NCBI RefSeq assembly: GCF_907164555.1
Contig: NZ_CAJQZC010000005.1
Span: forward strand, 493,565 to 557,564
Direction of reading: 5' to 3'
Source of the DNA: Paraburkholderia saeva
GTDB taxonomy: Bacteria; Pseudomonadota; Gammaproteobacteria; Burkholderiales; Burkholderiaceae
DNA: 64,000 nt
In this document: positions 51,225-59,355 of the stretch, piece by piece
Layout of the letters: each line of letters starts with the position of its first letter
How positions within the stretch are numbered: the first letter of the stretch is position 1
Position numbers and translations under genes: made by a program
The notes under the pieces: generated by a model
What the model was told of the DNA's origin: nothing
Databases searched by the model: none
Seen by the model: the letters and a program-made list of their open reading frames with translations, nothing else

Positions 51225-52504
51225 CGCATCCGGAGATCATCGCCTGTGAAGAGTGCGATCTGCTGCAACGGGGCGCGCCGCTCACGCCCGGCAGTTCATT
51301 GCGCTGCCATCGGTGCCACGCCGAGCTCAGACGGGGGCGAACGAACGGCCCCGAATATGCGCTGGCATTTGCACTGGCGGCGATCGTGCTGCTCGTCATT
51401 TCGAACGTGTATCCAATTGTCGGCCTGTCGGTCAACGGCAATCTCATTCAAACGACGCTGGCGGGCTCGGTTCGCGTGCTTTACGTCGATGGCGCGTGGC
51501 CGCTCGCGCTGCTTGTCGGCCTTACGACGATTCTCATGCCTGTCCTGCAGACCGTTTCGATGCTGTGGCTGCTCCTGCCGCTGCAGCTGGGACGCGTGCC
51601 GTGGCAGCCCGCGGCCGGCTTCCAGCTGTTCCGGCTGGCGCGTCCGTGGGGCATGACCGAGGTGCTGATCCTCGGGCTGCTCGTCGCGCTCGTCAAGCTG
51701 GCGCACATCGCGAAAGTGGTGCCGGGCACCGCACTGTGGTCATTCATCGTGTTGATGCTGCTGCTCGCGGCCGCGTCGGCGGCGTTCGATCCGCACGAAG
51801 TGTGGGGGCGCATCACCACCGGGCGAAATGCCGGTCGTGCATTGCAACTGGCGCCCATCAGGTTCCGCCGCGCCGCGCGGACGGCATCCGCATACGGACT
51901 GGTGCTGTGCGAGGGATGCGGCCTGCTGCTCCGGCCGCCGGCACGATCCGGTCCGCGCGATTGCCCGCGGTGCGGCTCCCCGTTGCATATGCGCAAGCCC
52001 GCGAGCCTCTCGCGGACGTGGGCGTATCTGTTGTCCGCCATCGTGCTGTACGTCCCGGCGAACGTGCTGCCCGTAATGGACACCAGTTCGCTTTTCGGGG
52101 CACAGAAGGACACGATCATGAGCGGCGTGGTCTATCTGTGGGTATCCGGGTCGTGGCTGCTGGCCGTCCTGGTTTTCGTGGCGAGCATCATGGTGCCGAT
52201 GCTCAAGATACTGGGCCTCGCGTATCTGGCGATCTCGACGCAGCTTCATTCGCAATGGTTTCCCGAGCAACGCACCCGGATCTATCGCGTGATCGAACTG
52301 GTGGGCCGATGGTCGATGCTCGATATCTATGTCATCACGATGCTCGTCGCGCTCGTGCAATTCCAGGCACTCGCGACGATCAAGGCGGGCCCCGCATCGA
52401 TCGCGTTCGGGGCGGTCGTCGTGCTGACCCTGATGGCGTCGATGTCTTTCGATCCTCGCCTCATTTGGGATGCAGCGGAGAAGGATCATGCCCGGGTCAA
52501 ATGA
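51221..52504 (+). CDS. pqiA: Paraquat-inducible protein A family, inner membrane
   Basis: A 427-residue PqiA with two similar halves, each beginning with a zinc-ribbon-like pair of CxxC motifs (CEEC and CHRC at the start; CEGC and CPRC near residue 230), followed by about four membrane helices. E. coli PqiA works with the MCE protein PqiB in transport across the envelope, probably of lipids. The ATG overlaps the channel gene stop by four bases, so the PqiABC genes are coupled to the efflux genes. Confidence 0.92.
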   Translation: MTHPEIIACEECDLLQRGAPLTPGSSLRCHRCHAELRRGRTNGPEYALAFALAAIVLLVISNVYPIVGLSVNGNLIQTTLAGSVRVLYVDGAWPLALLVGLTTILMPVLQTVSMLWLLLPLQLGRVPWQPAAGFQLFRLARPWGMTEVLILGLLVALVKLAHIAKVVPGTALWSFIVLMLLLAAASAAFDPHEVWGRITTGRNAGRALQLAPIRFRRAARTASAYGLVLCEGCGLLLRPPARSGPRDCPRCGSPLHMRKPASLSRTWAYLLSAIVLYVPANVLPVMDTSSLFGAQKDTIMSGVVYLWVSGSWLLAVLVFVASIMVPMLKILGLAYLAISTQLHSQWFPEQRTRIYRVIELVGRWSMLDIYVITMLVALVQFQALATIKAGPASIAFGAVVVLTLMASMSFDPRLIWDAAEKDHARVK

Positions 52505-54107
52505 CGAGCCTGAGATTCCCGATTTCCCCGCAGCCGACCCGATGCCGCGCTCGCGCTGGCGCATGCAGCTGGTGTGGCTCGTACCGATCGTGGCCGTGCT
52601 GATCGGCGGGGGGCTCGCGGTGAAGGCCGTGCTGGAACGAGGCGAGAAGGTCAGCATCACCTTCAAGACGGGCGAGGGTCTGGAAGCGGGCAAGACCAAG
52701 CTCAAGTACAAGGATGTCGATATCGGCGTGGTGGAAGCGGTCATGCTTTCACCCGACCAGAAACACGTGGTGGCAAGGGCGGAGGTCGCCCGCGACGTGG
52801 CGGGCCTCCTCGTCGACAATACGCGCTTCTGGGTGGTTCGCCCGCGCGTGTCGGGCGGCACGGTCTCCGGACTCGGCACGCTTCTGTCGGGCTCCTACAT
52901 CGACGTCGATGTCGGCAATGCGAAAAAGGCGCGCCGCGATTTCATCGGGCTCGAAGAGCCGCCGGTGTTCGCGAGCGACATGCCGGGGCGCGAGTTCACA
53001 TTGAAGAGCGCGGGGCTCGGCTCGCTGGACGTGGGCTCGCCCGTCTATTTCCGCAGGCTCCAGGTTGGCCAGATCGCTTCCTATCAACTGGATAAGGACG
53101 GCAAAGGCGTCACGCTGAAAGTATTCATCAACGCGCCCTACGACCGCTTCGTGAAAATCGACACGCGCTTCTGGCACGCGAGCGGGATCAACATGGCCTT
53201 CGACAGCAACGGCGTGCGTGTCGAAACCCAGTCGATCGTGTCCGTCATCATCGGCGGTGTTGCATTCGAGTCGCCGCCGGAATCGCAGGAAGAAACCGAC
53301 GCCGAGCCTCACGCCCAGTTCGAGCTGTACCCGTCGCGTACCGACGCGATGAAACAGCACGACCGCATCATCGACAAGTACGTCGTGAACTTCACCGATT
53401 CGGTCCGCGGATTGACAGTCGGCGCCCCGGTCGACTTCCGCGGTATTGTGATCGGCGAAGTGACGGCCATTTACACGCGATTCGACCCCACGCAGCGTCG
53501 TTTCAGTATTCCCGTCGAGATCCAGATCTATCCGGAGCGCTTCACGTCCCGTTTCCAGAACGGCCGCGCGGAGGGCCGTCTTGGCGACGACCCGCGCAGG
53601 ACTGCGAATGCCCTGGTGGAAAACGGATTCCGCTTCCAGTTGAAGAGCGGAAATCTGCTCACGGGACAGCTTTACATTGGAATGGATTATTTCCCGGATG
53701 CGCCGAAGGCGACGATAGACTGGTCCAGGTCGCCGCCCGAACTGCCTGCGGTGCCGCGCACGCTGCAATCGGTACAGGACTCCGTCACACGACTCCTCAC
53801 CAAGCTCAACGGCATTCCGTTCGAGGCGATCGGCGAGGACGCCCGGACGACGTTGCGCACCGCCAATTCGATGATCTCCCAGCTCAATACCGACGTCGTT
53901 CCGCGGGCTCACGACACGCTCACGTCGGCGCAAACCATGCTCAATTCCGCGAATTCCGCGTTGCAGCCGGATTCGTCGCTGCAGCAGTCCACGGAAGAGG
54001 CGATGCGCGAGATGACGCGCACGGCGGCGGCGCTGCGTACGCTCGCCGACTACCTGTCGCGGCATCCCGAATCGCTGGTGCGCGGCAAGCCGGAGGACAA
54101 ACAATGA
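52488..54107 (+). CDS. pqiB: PqiB-like MCE protein
   Basis: A 539-residue protein with one N-terminal membrane helix (about 24-44) and three MCE/MlaD domains starting near residues 52, 168 and 293 (KVSITFKTGEGLEAGKTKLK; GREFTLKSAGLGSLDVGSPV; YVVNFTDSVRGLTVGAPVDFRG in pieces). A C-terminal helical region with heptad-like leucines follows (about 430-525). PqiB hexamers form a periplasm-spanning syringe. It overlaps pqiA by 17 bases; GGAGAAGG precedes the ATG. Confidence 0.92.
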   Translation: MPGSNDEPEIPDFPAADPMPRSRWRMQLVWLVPIVAVLIGGGLAVKAVLERGEKVSITFKTGEGLEAGKTKLKYKDVDIGVVEAVMLSPDQKHVVARAEVARDVAGLLVDNTRFWVVRPRVSGGTVSGLGTLLSGSYIDVDVGNAKKARRDFIGLEEPPVFASDMPGREFTLKSAGLGSLDVGSPVYFRRLQVGQIASYQLDKDGKGVTLKVFINAPYDRFVKIDTRFWHASGINMAFDSNGVRVETQSIVSVIIGGVAFESPPESQEETDAEPHAQFELYPSRTDAMKQHDRIIDKYVVNFTDSVRGLTVGAPVDFRGIVIGEVTAIYTRFDPTQRRFSIPVEIQIYPERFTSRFQNGRAEGRLGDDPRRTANALVENGFRFQLKSGNLLTGQLYIGMDYFPDAPKATIDWSRSPPELPAVPRTLQSVQDSVTRLLTKLNGIPFEAIGEDARTTLRTANSMISQLNTDVVPRAHDTLTSAQTMLNSANSALQPDSSLQQSTEEAMREMTRTAAALRTLADYLSRHPESLVRGKPEDKQ

Positions 54108-54694
54108 GATCCGCGCGCGCCTGTTTCATTCTCGGCATGGCCATCGCCGGGCTCACGGCGGGATGTGCGTCGCCGTCGGCCACGTTCTATACGCTGAGCC
54201 CGGATCCGTCGCTCACCCGCGCCGGCACGACACCGCCCGTCTCCGTGGTGATCGGGCCCGTCACGGTGCCGGACATGGTCGACCGGCCGCAGATCGTGAC
54301 GCGGATCGGTGACAACGAAGTGGCGCTCAACGAGTTCGCGCGCTGGGCGCAACCGTTGAAAGGCGATATTGCGCGCGTGATTGCCGCCGACCTCGCCACG
54401 CTGCTGAACTCGCAGCAGGTGTCGGTCTACGATACGGCGTACGACCCGCTGACTGCGTGGCACGTGCGACTCGACGTCGTGGGCTTCGAGTCCGTGCCCG
54501 GGCGCGACGTCACCGTCGACGTGCTATGGGCCGTGCGCGCACCGGGGAAGGCGCGCCCGGTCACGGGCCGCTCCGTTGTGCGGGAAGCCGTTTCCGGCCA
54601 GGGTTTCAATCCGATCGTCGCGGCTCATGATCGGGCGCTGGCGTCGGTCAGCCGCGACATTGCGGCGGCGGTACAGGCAGGCGGCGCCCAGTAG
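54104..54694 (+). CDS. pqiC: PqiC-like outer-membrane lipoprotein
   Basis: A 196-residue lipoprotein of the ABC-type transport auxiliary/PqiC family. The lipobox cysteine is Cys21 (GLTAGC), and the early motif ATFYTLSPDPS is typical. The fold is alpha/beta with NEFARWAQPLKGDIARVIAADLATLL in pieces. In E. coli PqiC sits in the outer membrane and docks PqiB. It overlaps pqiB by four bases and ends the operon that starts at 44727 or 45121. Confidence 0.9.
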   Translation: MRSARACFILGMAIAGLTAGCASPSATFYTLSPDPSLTRAGTTPPVSVVIGPVTVPDMVDRPQIVTRIGDNEVALNEFARWAQPLKGDIARVIAADLATLLNSQQVSVYDTAYDPLTAWHVRLDVVGFESVPGRDVTVDVLWAVRAPGKARPVTGRSVVREAVSGQGFNPIVAAHDRALASVSRDIAAAVQAGGAQ

Positions 54695-54772
54695 CACGCT
54701 TGCCACAGGCGCGCACATCGCAATTGCACACAGGCGCGGTGTGAGTCCGGAGCGGCGAGGCGTGACCTGTCA

Positions 54773-55696
54773 TCAGCGATCGAACCAGCGATATTGCAGC
54801 GTCAGGGCGACAGCGGTGAAGTCGCCCCCGGCGCGCGTAACGAGACCGTGCGAAAACGCGAATTTCGTCGACCAGCCACGAGAAACCGGCAAGGAAAACG
54901 TGAAGCCGTACCGCACGTTGGCCTGACGATCGTCAGCCGGCGCATCGTTCACCGACGTGCGGCCGCCAGAGGCATATCCCAGGTCGACCGCGATCCAGAA
55001 TCCGGGGCGGAAGGTGTAGCCGCTGTGCAACTGGAGCGTCATCAGGGGTGCCTGGGAGCGCTGGTTGCCACCGAAGAAGTCATCGTTGTCCATGAAGAAC
55101 CACACCCCTGCGGACGCGTCGACAAACCAGTTTCCGAGCGGCTGCGACACCCCGATCTCCGGCTTGAACGACCATCGGTTCACGCCGATATTCACGAGCC
55201 GGGAGCCGACGTACTGGCCGGTGGGCACAATCATCGTGAGGCTCGTTCCGACCGACGTTGTCGACTCCGGCCTGACGAACGCCTCGACGGGCAAAGGCGG
55301 ATTGCCGAAGAGATTGAAGGCAAAGCGCAGCCGGATGTCACCTGGGCCCGCGCGATACACCTCGGTCGGTGCGTCGATCACATTGCCGCTGACGTTACCG
55401 CGTACGTAGGGCAGTGCGATCCCGAACGATGCAGTGTGATCCAGGAGGGGAAAAGTCGACACATATCCGAGCGAGTAGAGGTCGAAGCGGGCCTCGACGC
55501 CTGAGATCGGCAACGATGTATCGGTCAGGACATCGCCTGAAAGATGGGACCAGGTTGCAACCAGGAAGTGGGTGCCGATGGGCGATGGGGAATAGGTGCG
55601 TGGCTCGAGTTCCTGGGCGCACGTGGCGGCAACCGGAAACAGAAGTCCGAGTGCACTGTAGCGCAGTGGCGCCCAACGGCATGGACGACGCCTCAT
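54773..55696 (-). CDS. Outer-membrane beta-barrel protein (phenol-degradation MetA/SphA-like)
   Basis: A 307-residue protein with a signal peptide (cleavage after TCA near residue 27) and a series of amphipathic beta strands, such as HFLVATWSHLSGD, SFGIALPYVRG, GDIRLRFAFNLFG and GFWIAVDLGYASGGRT, ending with an aromatic barrel-type terminus LQYRWFDR. It fits the Phenol_MetA_deg transporter family, proposed to pass hydrophobic compounds through the outer membrane. It is divergent from the RRM-like gene across site D. Confidence 0.78.
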   Translation of the reverse strand: MRRRPCRWAPLRYSALGLLFPVAATCAQELEPRTYSPSPIGTHFLVATWSHLSGDVLTDTSLPISGVEARFDLYSLGYVSTFPLLDHTASFGIALPYVRGNVSGNVIDAPTEVYRAGPGDIRLRFAFNLFGNPPLPVEAFVRPESTTSVGTSLTMIVPTGQYVGSRLVNIGVNRWSFKPEIGVSQPLGNWFVDASAGVWFFMDNDDFFGGNQRSQAPLMTLQLHSGYTFRPGFWIAVDLGYASGGRTSVNDAPADDRQANVRYGFTFSLPVSRGWSTKFAFSHGLVTRAGGDFTAVALTLQYRWFDR

Positions 55697-55999
55697 GGTC
55701 GACCCGGACCCGCAATCGCGCGCGCAACTGAACGCGCAACCGCACCTGAAGGATGGAGGAGGGATTGGCGTTGAGCCTACCTGCAGCCCCTCAGCGGCGG
55801 AATACGACCATGGTCTGATTGCCGGATATCGAGGCCCCCCACACTATAAAAATAGAGTCGGATAGTGCGGCCTGAAGTCGCTGCGCGTCCCCATGCGGGC
55901 TCGCGGTGAAGGCGGCGGAAATTGTGTTGCGGCTCCATGTTGTGTATCGACGGTGTACCGGGCATCATGACCTGGAGCACCTGTCACGGAGCACCCATC
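55697..55999. other. Divergent regulatory region with site D
   Basis: 303 bases without a gene. They hold the perfect palindrome GACCATGGTC, with TAGGCT (minus strand, 55779-55774) and TATAAA (plus strand, 55845-55850) as -10 candidates for the two divergent units. A short inverted repeat CACTAT/ATAGTG (55842-55867) overlaps the plus-strand -10. Confidence 0.6.
55801..55823 (+). promoter_or_regulatory. Site D of the GACC-NN-GGTC element
   Basis: Core GACCATGGTC at 55806-55815, fully palindromic. It is flanked by TGATTG on the plus side and, on the minus strand, by GTATTC. -10 candidates start 39 bases (plus, TATAAA) and 36 bases (minus, TAGGCT) after the first G of each reading. Confidence 0.68.
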
Positions 56000-56257
56000 A
56001 TGACTGAAATGCTGCTTGGAAACGTGGAAGAAACCGTCTCTGACGAGGAGATCGGCGAGTTCCTGGCAAAGTATGGATTTCCCCCGTTCAGTTCGATCCA
56101 GCGAATTGCCGGCGCCGGGTCGCGGCCTGCGGCGCTGCTCATCTTCAACGACGTCACCGCCGACGGGTTGCGGACACTGCAGCCGCGCATCCACAACCTG
56201 TACTGGAAGAACCACACGATCACCGCGCTGATTATTCCGCACCGCGACGAATCGTAG
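56000..56257 (+). CDS. Small RRM-like protein
   Basis: An 85-residue protein whose pattern fits an RNA-recognition-motif fold. Beta1 is EMLLGNV, helix 1 SDEEIGEFLAKYG, beta2 SIQRI, beta3 PAALLIFNDV, helix 2 ADGLRTLQPRIHNLYW, beta4 HTITALII. The aromatic residues normally used by RNP1 are mostly missing, so RNA binding is uncertain. This is a structural guess from sequence pattern, not a confirmed family. It lies 19 bases before the coiled-coil gene. Confidence 0.62.
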   Translation: MTEMLLGNVEETVSDEEIGEFLAKYGFPPFSSIQRIAGAGSRPAALLIFNDVTADGLRTLQPRIHNLYWKNHTITALIIPHRDES

Positions 56258-56276
56258 ATAACGACGGGAGCCGGAC

Positions 56277-57299
56277 ATGGGGCTGCTGTCGTGGTTGTTC
56301 CCGGGGAATCGCGCGCCTGATGGAGCCGATGCCCGGCAGATGAAGGAAATCGTCGAGCGGATCGTGCAGCTCAATCCGCAACTGCGTCTCGTGCGCGAAT
56401 GCGACGCACGTGTCGCTGCCGCGGCGCGCAGGGCGATCGACTATCTGGAGCGTCTCGTCGCAGAAATGCCCGCCGCGTGTGAAGCAAGCGCCGACACCTG
56501 GGCAACGGACCCGCACATTCACGCTTTTTTTGCGGGGCCCGACGACGTTTGCGAGGCCTTTAGCCGTTCGGATGAATTGCGCACGTACTTTCGCGATCAC
56601 CCGGAGGCAGATGAAGTCTTCGCCGTGCTCGGTATGGCCATCGTCGAAAAGCGGACGTTCGGTGTGGCGCAACACGGTGCATCGGTCCGCTCCGACGTCA
56701 TGCAGACGACGGTCAGCTTTAGCGACCATCAGGTGCGTGGTTGCAGTGCGTCGGAAGCGGCGCTTCGGCGGGAAATCGTTCTGCGGGTCGTCGATCAGCT
56801 TGCGCTGGAGGGAATCGCCAGAATCGAGGCGGACGAATCGCGGCGTGGCGCGCTCGAACAGGAGCGGGCGCTGCTCAGGACACGCCTCGCGCTTCTCGAG
56901 CGGCAGGGGGCAGGCATGCACGCGCTGGTGGGCAGCGAAGCGTCGTGCAGTCCGGTGGACGTTGCGCGCCTCCAGGCGCAGATCGACGAGAACGATCGGG
57001 CGCTGGCAAGCCTTGGCCTGAAGACCGAAGCGCTGGAGCGGGAGCTGGATGTGATCTGCGAAGAGCTGTCGTCACCGGACGCGCATTTCTACGTCACGAA
57101 GAAGACATTCCGGCTGGACCTCCTGAATGTCGTTGTCGAAGAAGACGACACCCGCCCGGCGGAAAACATCACGTTTCGGATCGCCCGTTTGCCTGCGCGT
57201 CCAGATGCAATGCGTGCGTATGCGATGGTGTGCTTTCGGCGTAGCAACCTTCTACTGGCCCGCAACACGCTGCCGGAAGCGGGGCGTTTCCTGATCTGA
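56277..57299 (+). CDS. Coiled-coil protein of unknown function
   Basis: A 340-residue cytosolic protein with no recognised domain. It has a short hydrophobic start (MGLLSWLFPGN) and a helical region with HFA-type sequence (FFAGPDDVCEAF). A long coiled coil covers about 185-265 (ALEQERALLRTRLALLERQG; ALERELDVICEEL). The C-terminal domain of about 70 residues is rich in beta strands (FRLDLLNVVVEEDD; AYAMVCFRRSNLLLA). A good GGGAG ribosome-binding site precedes the ATG. It forms an operon with the RRM-like gene and may act with it. Confidence 0.7.
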   Translation: MGLLSWLFPGNRAPDGADARQMKEIVERIVQLNPQLRLVRECDARVAAAARRAIDYLERLVAEMPAACEASADTWATDPHIHAFFAGPDDVCEAFSRSDELRTYFRDHPEADEVFAVLGMAIVEKRTFGVAQHGASVRSDVMQTTVSFSDHQVRGCSASEAALRREIVLRVVDQLALEGIARIEADESRRGALEQERALLRTRLALLERQGAGMHALVGSEASCSPVDVARLQAQIDENDRALASLGLKTEALERELDVICEELSSPDAHFYVTKKTFRLDLLNVVVEEDDTRPAENITFRIARLPARPDAMRAYAMVCFRRSNLLLARNTLPEAGRFLI

Positions 57300-57448
57300 C
57301 GACGCAACGCCTTTGATGCCCTGTACGCGTCGCGTTTGAAATGCCTAGGGGGCTGACTGATCGCCCCGGGCAAACGCTCTTCGTGCGCGCACGTACCGCA
57401 GAACTTCAGGAGACAGCTTTCAGGCAGGCGCGGATCGCGCCTGCAAGG

Positions 57449-58033
57449 CTACTTGGCTTCAGGTTCGACGGAAACCGCAACCGCCTCGTTGTAGACCACT
57501 TCCATGTGATCCCCTTTTTTGATCAGCTTGAGCTGCTCGGGATCCTGCACGACGATGTCCACGGAATTGCCCTGCGGCCCCTTCAATGTCACGACGCCAG
57601 AATGCGTATTGACCGCCGTGACAACGGCCATGACGGTGACTTCCCGGGCAGCCGTGCCGCCTGGCTTTGCGCCGGCGGGCGCACGTTCCAGCGTCTCGTT
57701 TTGTTTGGCGGCGAGCGGCGCGCCACCTTTCTTGAGCGTGACCGTGAGCGCCTGCGTGTATTCGGCTGTCACCACGTCACCCAGTTTCAGCTGGTCGAAG
57801 TTGCGCGCCTCTTCACCCACCACGAGCTGGACGACCTTGCCCTTTTCATCCTTCAGCCAGACGGTTCGCGTGCCCGGCTCGATCCCGACGACCGTCGACT
57901 TCGTCTTGATCGTTCCCGTCACCGTGACCTTGCCCGGTGTGCTCGTGACGCCCACTTTCGGCTCGGTCTGTGCGAAGCCTGTATTCGTGAGCGCCACGAG
58001 CGCGGCCACGACGATGAGTTTGCTGTTCCTCAT
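57449..58033 (-). CDS. Exported protein with two OB-like repeats
   Basis: A 194-residue exported protein (signal peptide at about 1-21, cleavage before QTEP). Two similar beta-rich segments are visible: GIEPGTRTVWLKDEKGKVVQLVVGEEARNFDQLKLGDVVTAEY in the first half and HSGVVTLKGPQGNSVDIVVQDPEQLKLIKKGDHMEVVYNEA in the second (quoted motifs are TVWLKDEKGK and VVTLKGPQGN). They look like internally duplicated small barrels. Function unknown. AAAGGAGAG precedes the ATG at 58033. It lies about 100 bases after the glycine-zipper gene on the same strand. Confidence 0.7.
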   Translation of the reverse strand: MRNSKLIVVAALVALTNTGFAQTEPKVGVTSTPGKVTVTGTIKTKSTVVGIEPGTRTVWLKDEKGKVVQLVVGEEARNFDQLKLGDVVTAEYTQALTVTLKKGGAPLAAKQNETLERAPAGAKPGGTAAREVTVMAVVTAVNTHSGVVTLKGPQGNSVDIVVQDPEQLKLIKKGDHMEVVYNEAVAVSVEPEAK

Positions 58034-58133
58034 GCTGCTCTCCTTTGACGCATACGCGCACACTGTTTTTCGGCCTGACAGGCCGCCTTTTCTTTCATGA
58101 CGCAGGCGCGTCGCACTGCCTTTGCGGCGTCAC

Positions 58134-58607
58134 TCACTTGATCGTGTAGCCACGGCCTTCCATGCAGGCTGCATAAGCACGGTTGAAAGTGTCCATTGCG
58201 CCCTGGGCCTGTTGCTGGGTCGATGCCTGCGCATTGCGCCGGTTCTGCCGCGCGCGCGACCCGCCCGCCATCGTTCCCGCCGTCGCGCCAATCGCCGCGC
58301 CTTTTCCTGCATCACCCGCTACGGCTCCGATGACAGCACCACCGGCAGCGCCACGCGCTGCGCCCTGAACGCGTTCACCTCCGCCCACCGCGGGTCCGGA
58401 AGGCGGTGGCGGGGCGTTCGCCACGGCAGCTGGATCCACGCCAGTGTTGGTTTTGGCCCACGAATAACAGGCTCCGTCGTCCTGCTGCTGTTTCGTCTGG
58501 CTTTGTCCTTTGGCGGGATAGGCGATCGGTTTTCCCTGCGCCACGCAGTCAAACGATATCGATGCAGCCAGAAGGAAAAGAGCGCAGTGCTTCGTCAACG
58601 TCTTCAA
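58134..58607 (-). CDS. Exported glycine-zipper protein
   Basis: A 157-residue envelope protein. Signal peptide at about 1-24, then a Gln-rich linker, a Pro-rich spacer, and a glycine-zipper segment (about 80-115) with GAAGGAVIGAVAGDAGKGAAIG followed by GATAGTMAGG. The C terminus has a Gln-rich helix and a conserved-looking CMEGRGYTI. Such segments insert in or lie against membranes. AAGGAG sits five bases before a TTG at 58607; a GTG at 58613 is less well spaced. Site E lies about 175 bases upstream. Confidence 0.75.
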   Translation of the reverse strand: MKTLTKHCALFLLAASISFDCVAQGKPIAYPAKGQSQTKQQQDDGACYSWAKTNTGVDPAAVANAPPPPSGPAVGGGERVQGAARGAAGGAVIGAVAGDAGKGAAIGATAGTMAGGSRARQNRRNAQASTQQQAQGAMDTFNRAYAACMEGRGYTIK

Positions 58608-58775
58608 GACCACTCCTTGCTTGAGCCCACGCCAATGCAGGTTGCCGGCTACCTGAACGTGATGCCTGTACCAGAACTGCCGGTTATGGCGGCGCTGCCG
58701 GAATCCCGCGCGGCACGATGCGTGTGCAGCAGCGGCGGGTTCGCTTTCATCATTGCGTTCCCGTCATGGCGTGCG

Positions 58776-58800
58776 CAATCGGACCAAGGTCGTATTTGCC
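58776..58800 (-). promoter_or_regulatory. Site E of the GACC-NN-GGTC element
   Basis: Core GACCAAGGTC at 58782-58791. It is extended symmetrically: GTATTTGC follows on the plus strand and CGATTGC on the minus strand. On the minus strand AATGAT, a 4-of-6 match to -10, starts 37 bases after the first G and points to the glycine-zipper gene. Confidence 0.62.
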
Positions 58801-59114
58801 ATCGGGCATTTCCGCTGGTGCCAATGGCCGTCGATTGCCGTCGTTCGGACAGGCGGAAGGGCCACGTGGCCGCGCAACGCAAAACGCTTCTCGTGGAGCA
58901 TTTGGCTATGTCGTGGGCGCGCGAGCGCCTGCACGCCAGTCAAGCGGCTTCGGATGTGCTGGTCGCTCGTGCCGAGGCGTTCTTCCTTACTTCGATGCCG
59001 CATGCATGGGCCGTTGGACAAGAGAATGCGGCGAAAGGATGCGCGCCTCAACCGGGTGGCCCGACATCTGACCGGCGGCCTGTCCGCCTTGCCGGTTGCG
59101 GTTCGGGGCTGTGG

Positions 59115-59133
59115 GACCAAGGTCGTATTGTCT
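59115..59133 (+). promoter_or_regulatory. Site F of the GACC-NN-GGTC element
   Basis: Core GACCAAGGTC at 59115-59124 followed by GTATTGTCT. CATCGT, a weak -10 match, starts 36 bases after the first G. The site lies 241 bases before gadB. Confidence 0.62.
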
Positions 59134-59355
59134 CGTGCCACGAGAAGAACCATCGTAGCGGAGGAGAGACCGATATGCGCAGTAGACCAGGCTCTCAACA
59201 GGAGTTCAGCGACCTTGTCGGGCGCTACGACGTAACGTCTCGACCGCGGCAGGTTCGACAGAAACGGCGTCCTGCACATTGACTTCGCACACGCTGCGGA
59301 TCTTGACAGTCACTGCCGCTTTCGCACGAAACCTATTTCCATTGAGGATTGCCAG

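Larger units (their letters stand above)
58608..59355. other. 748-base region between divergent genes, two regulatory sites and a possible decayed ORF
   Basis: It contains sites E and F. An open frame at 58866-59282 (GTG with GGAAGG five bases upstream) has coding-like third positions only in its first half. It then runs through site F, so it may be a relic or a short real gene. No similarity is recognised. Confidence 0.4.

Noticed and set aside
58753..59279. Several overlapping open frames on both strands in the gap before gadB
   Set aside because: None has a recognised domain. They overlap one another, and sites E and F lie inside them; only the 58866 frame was kept as a possibility in a region note.
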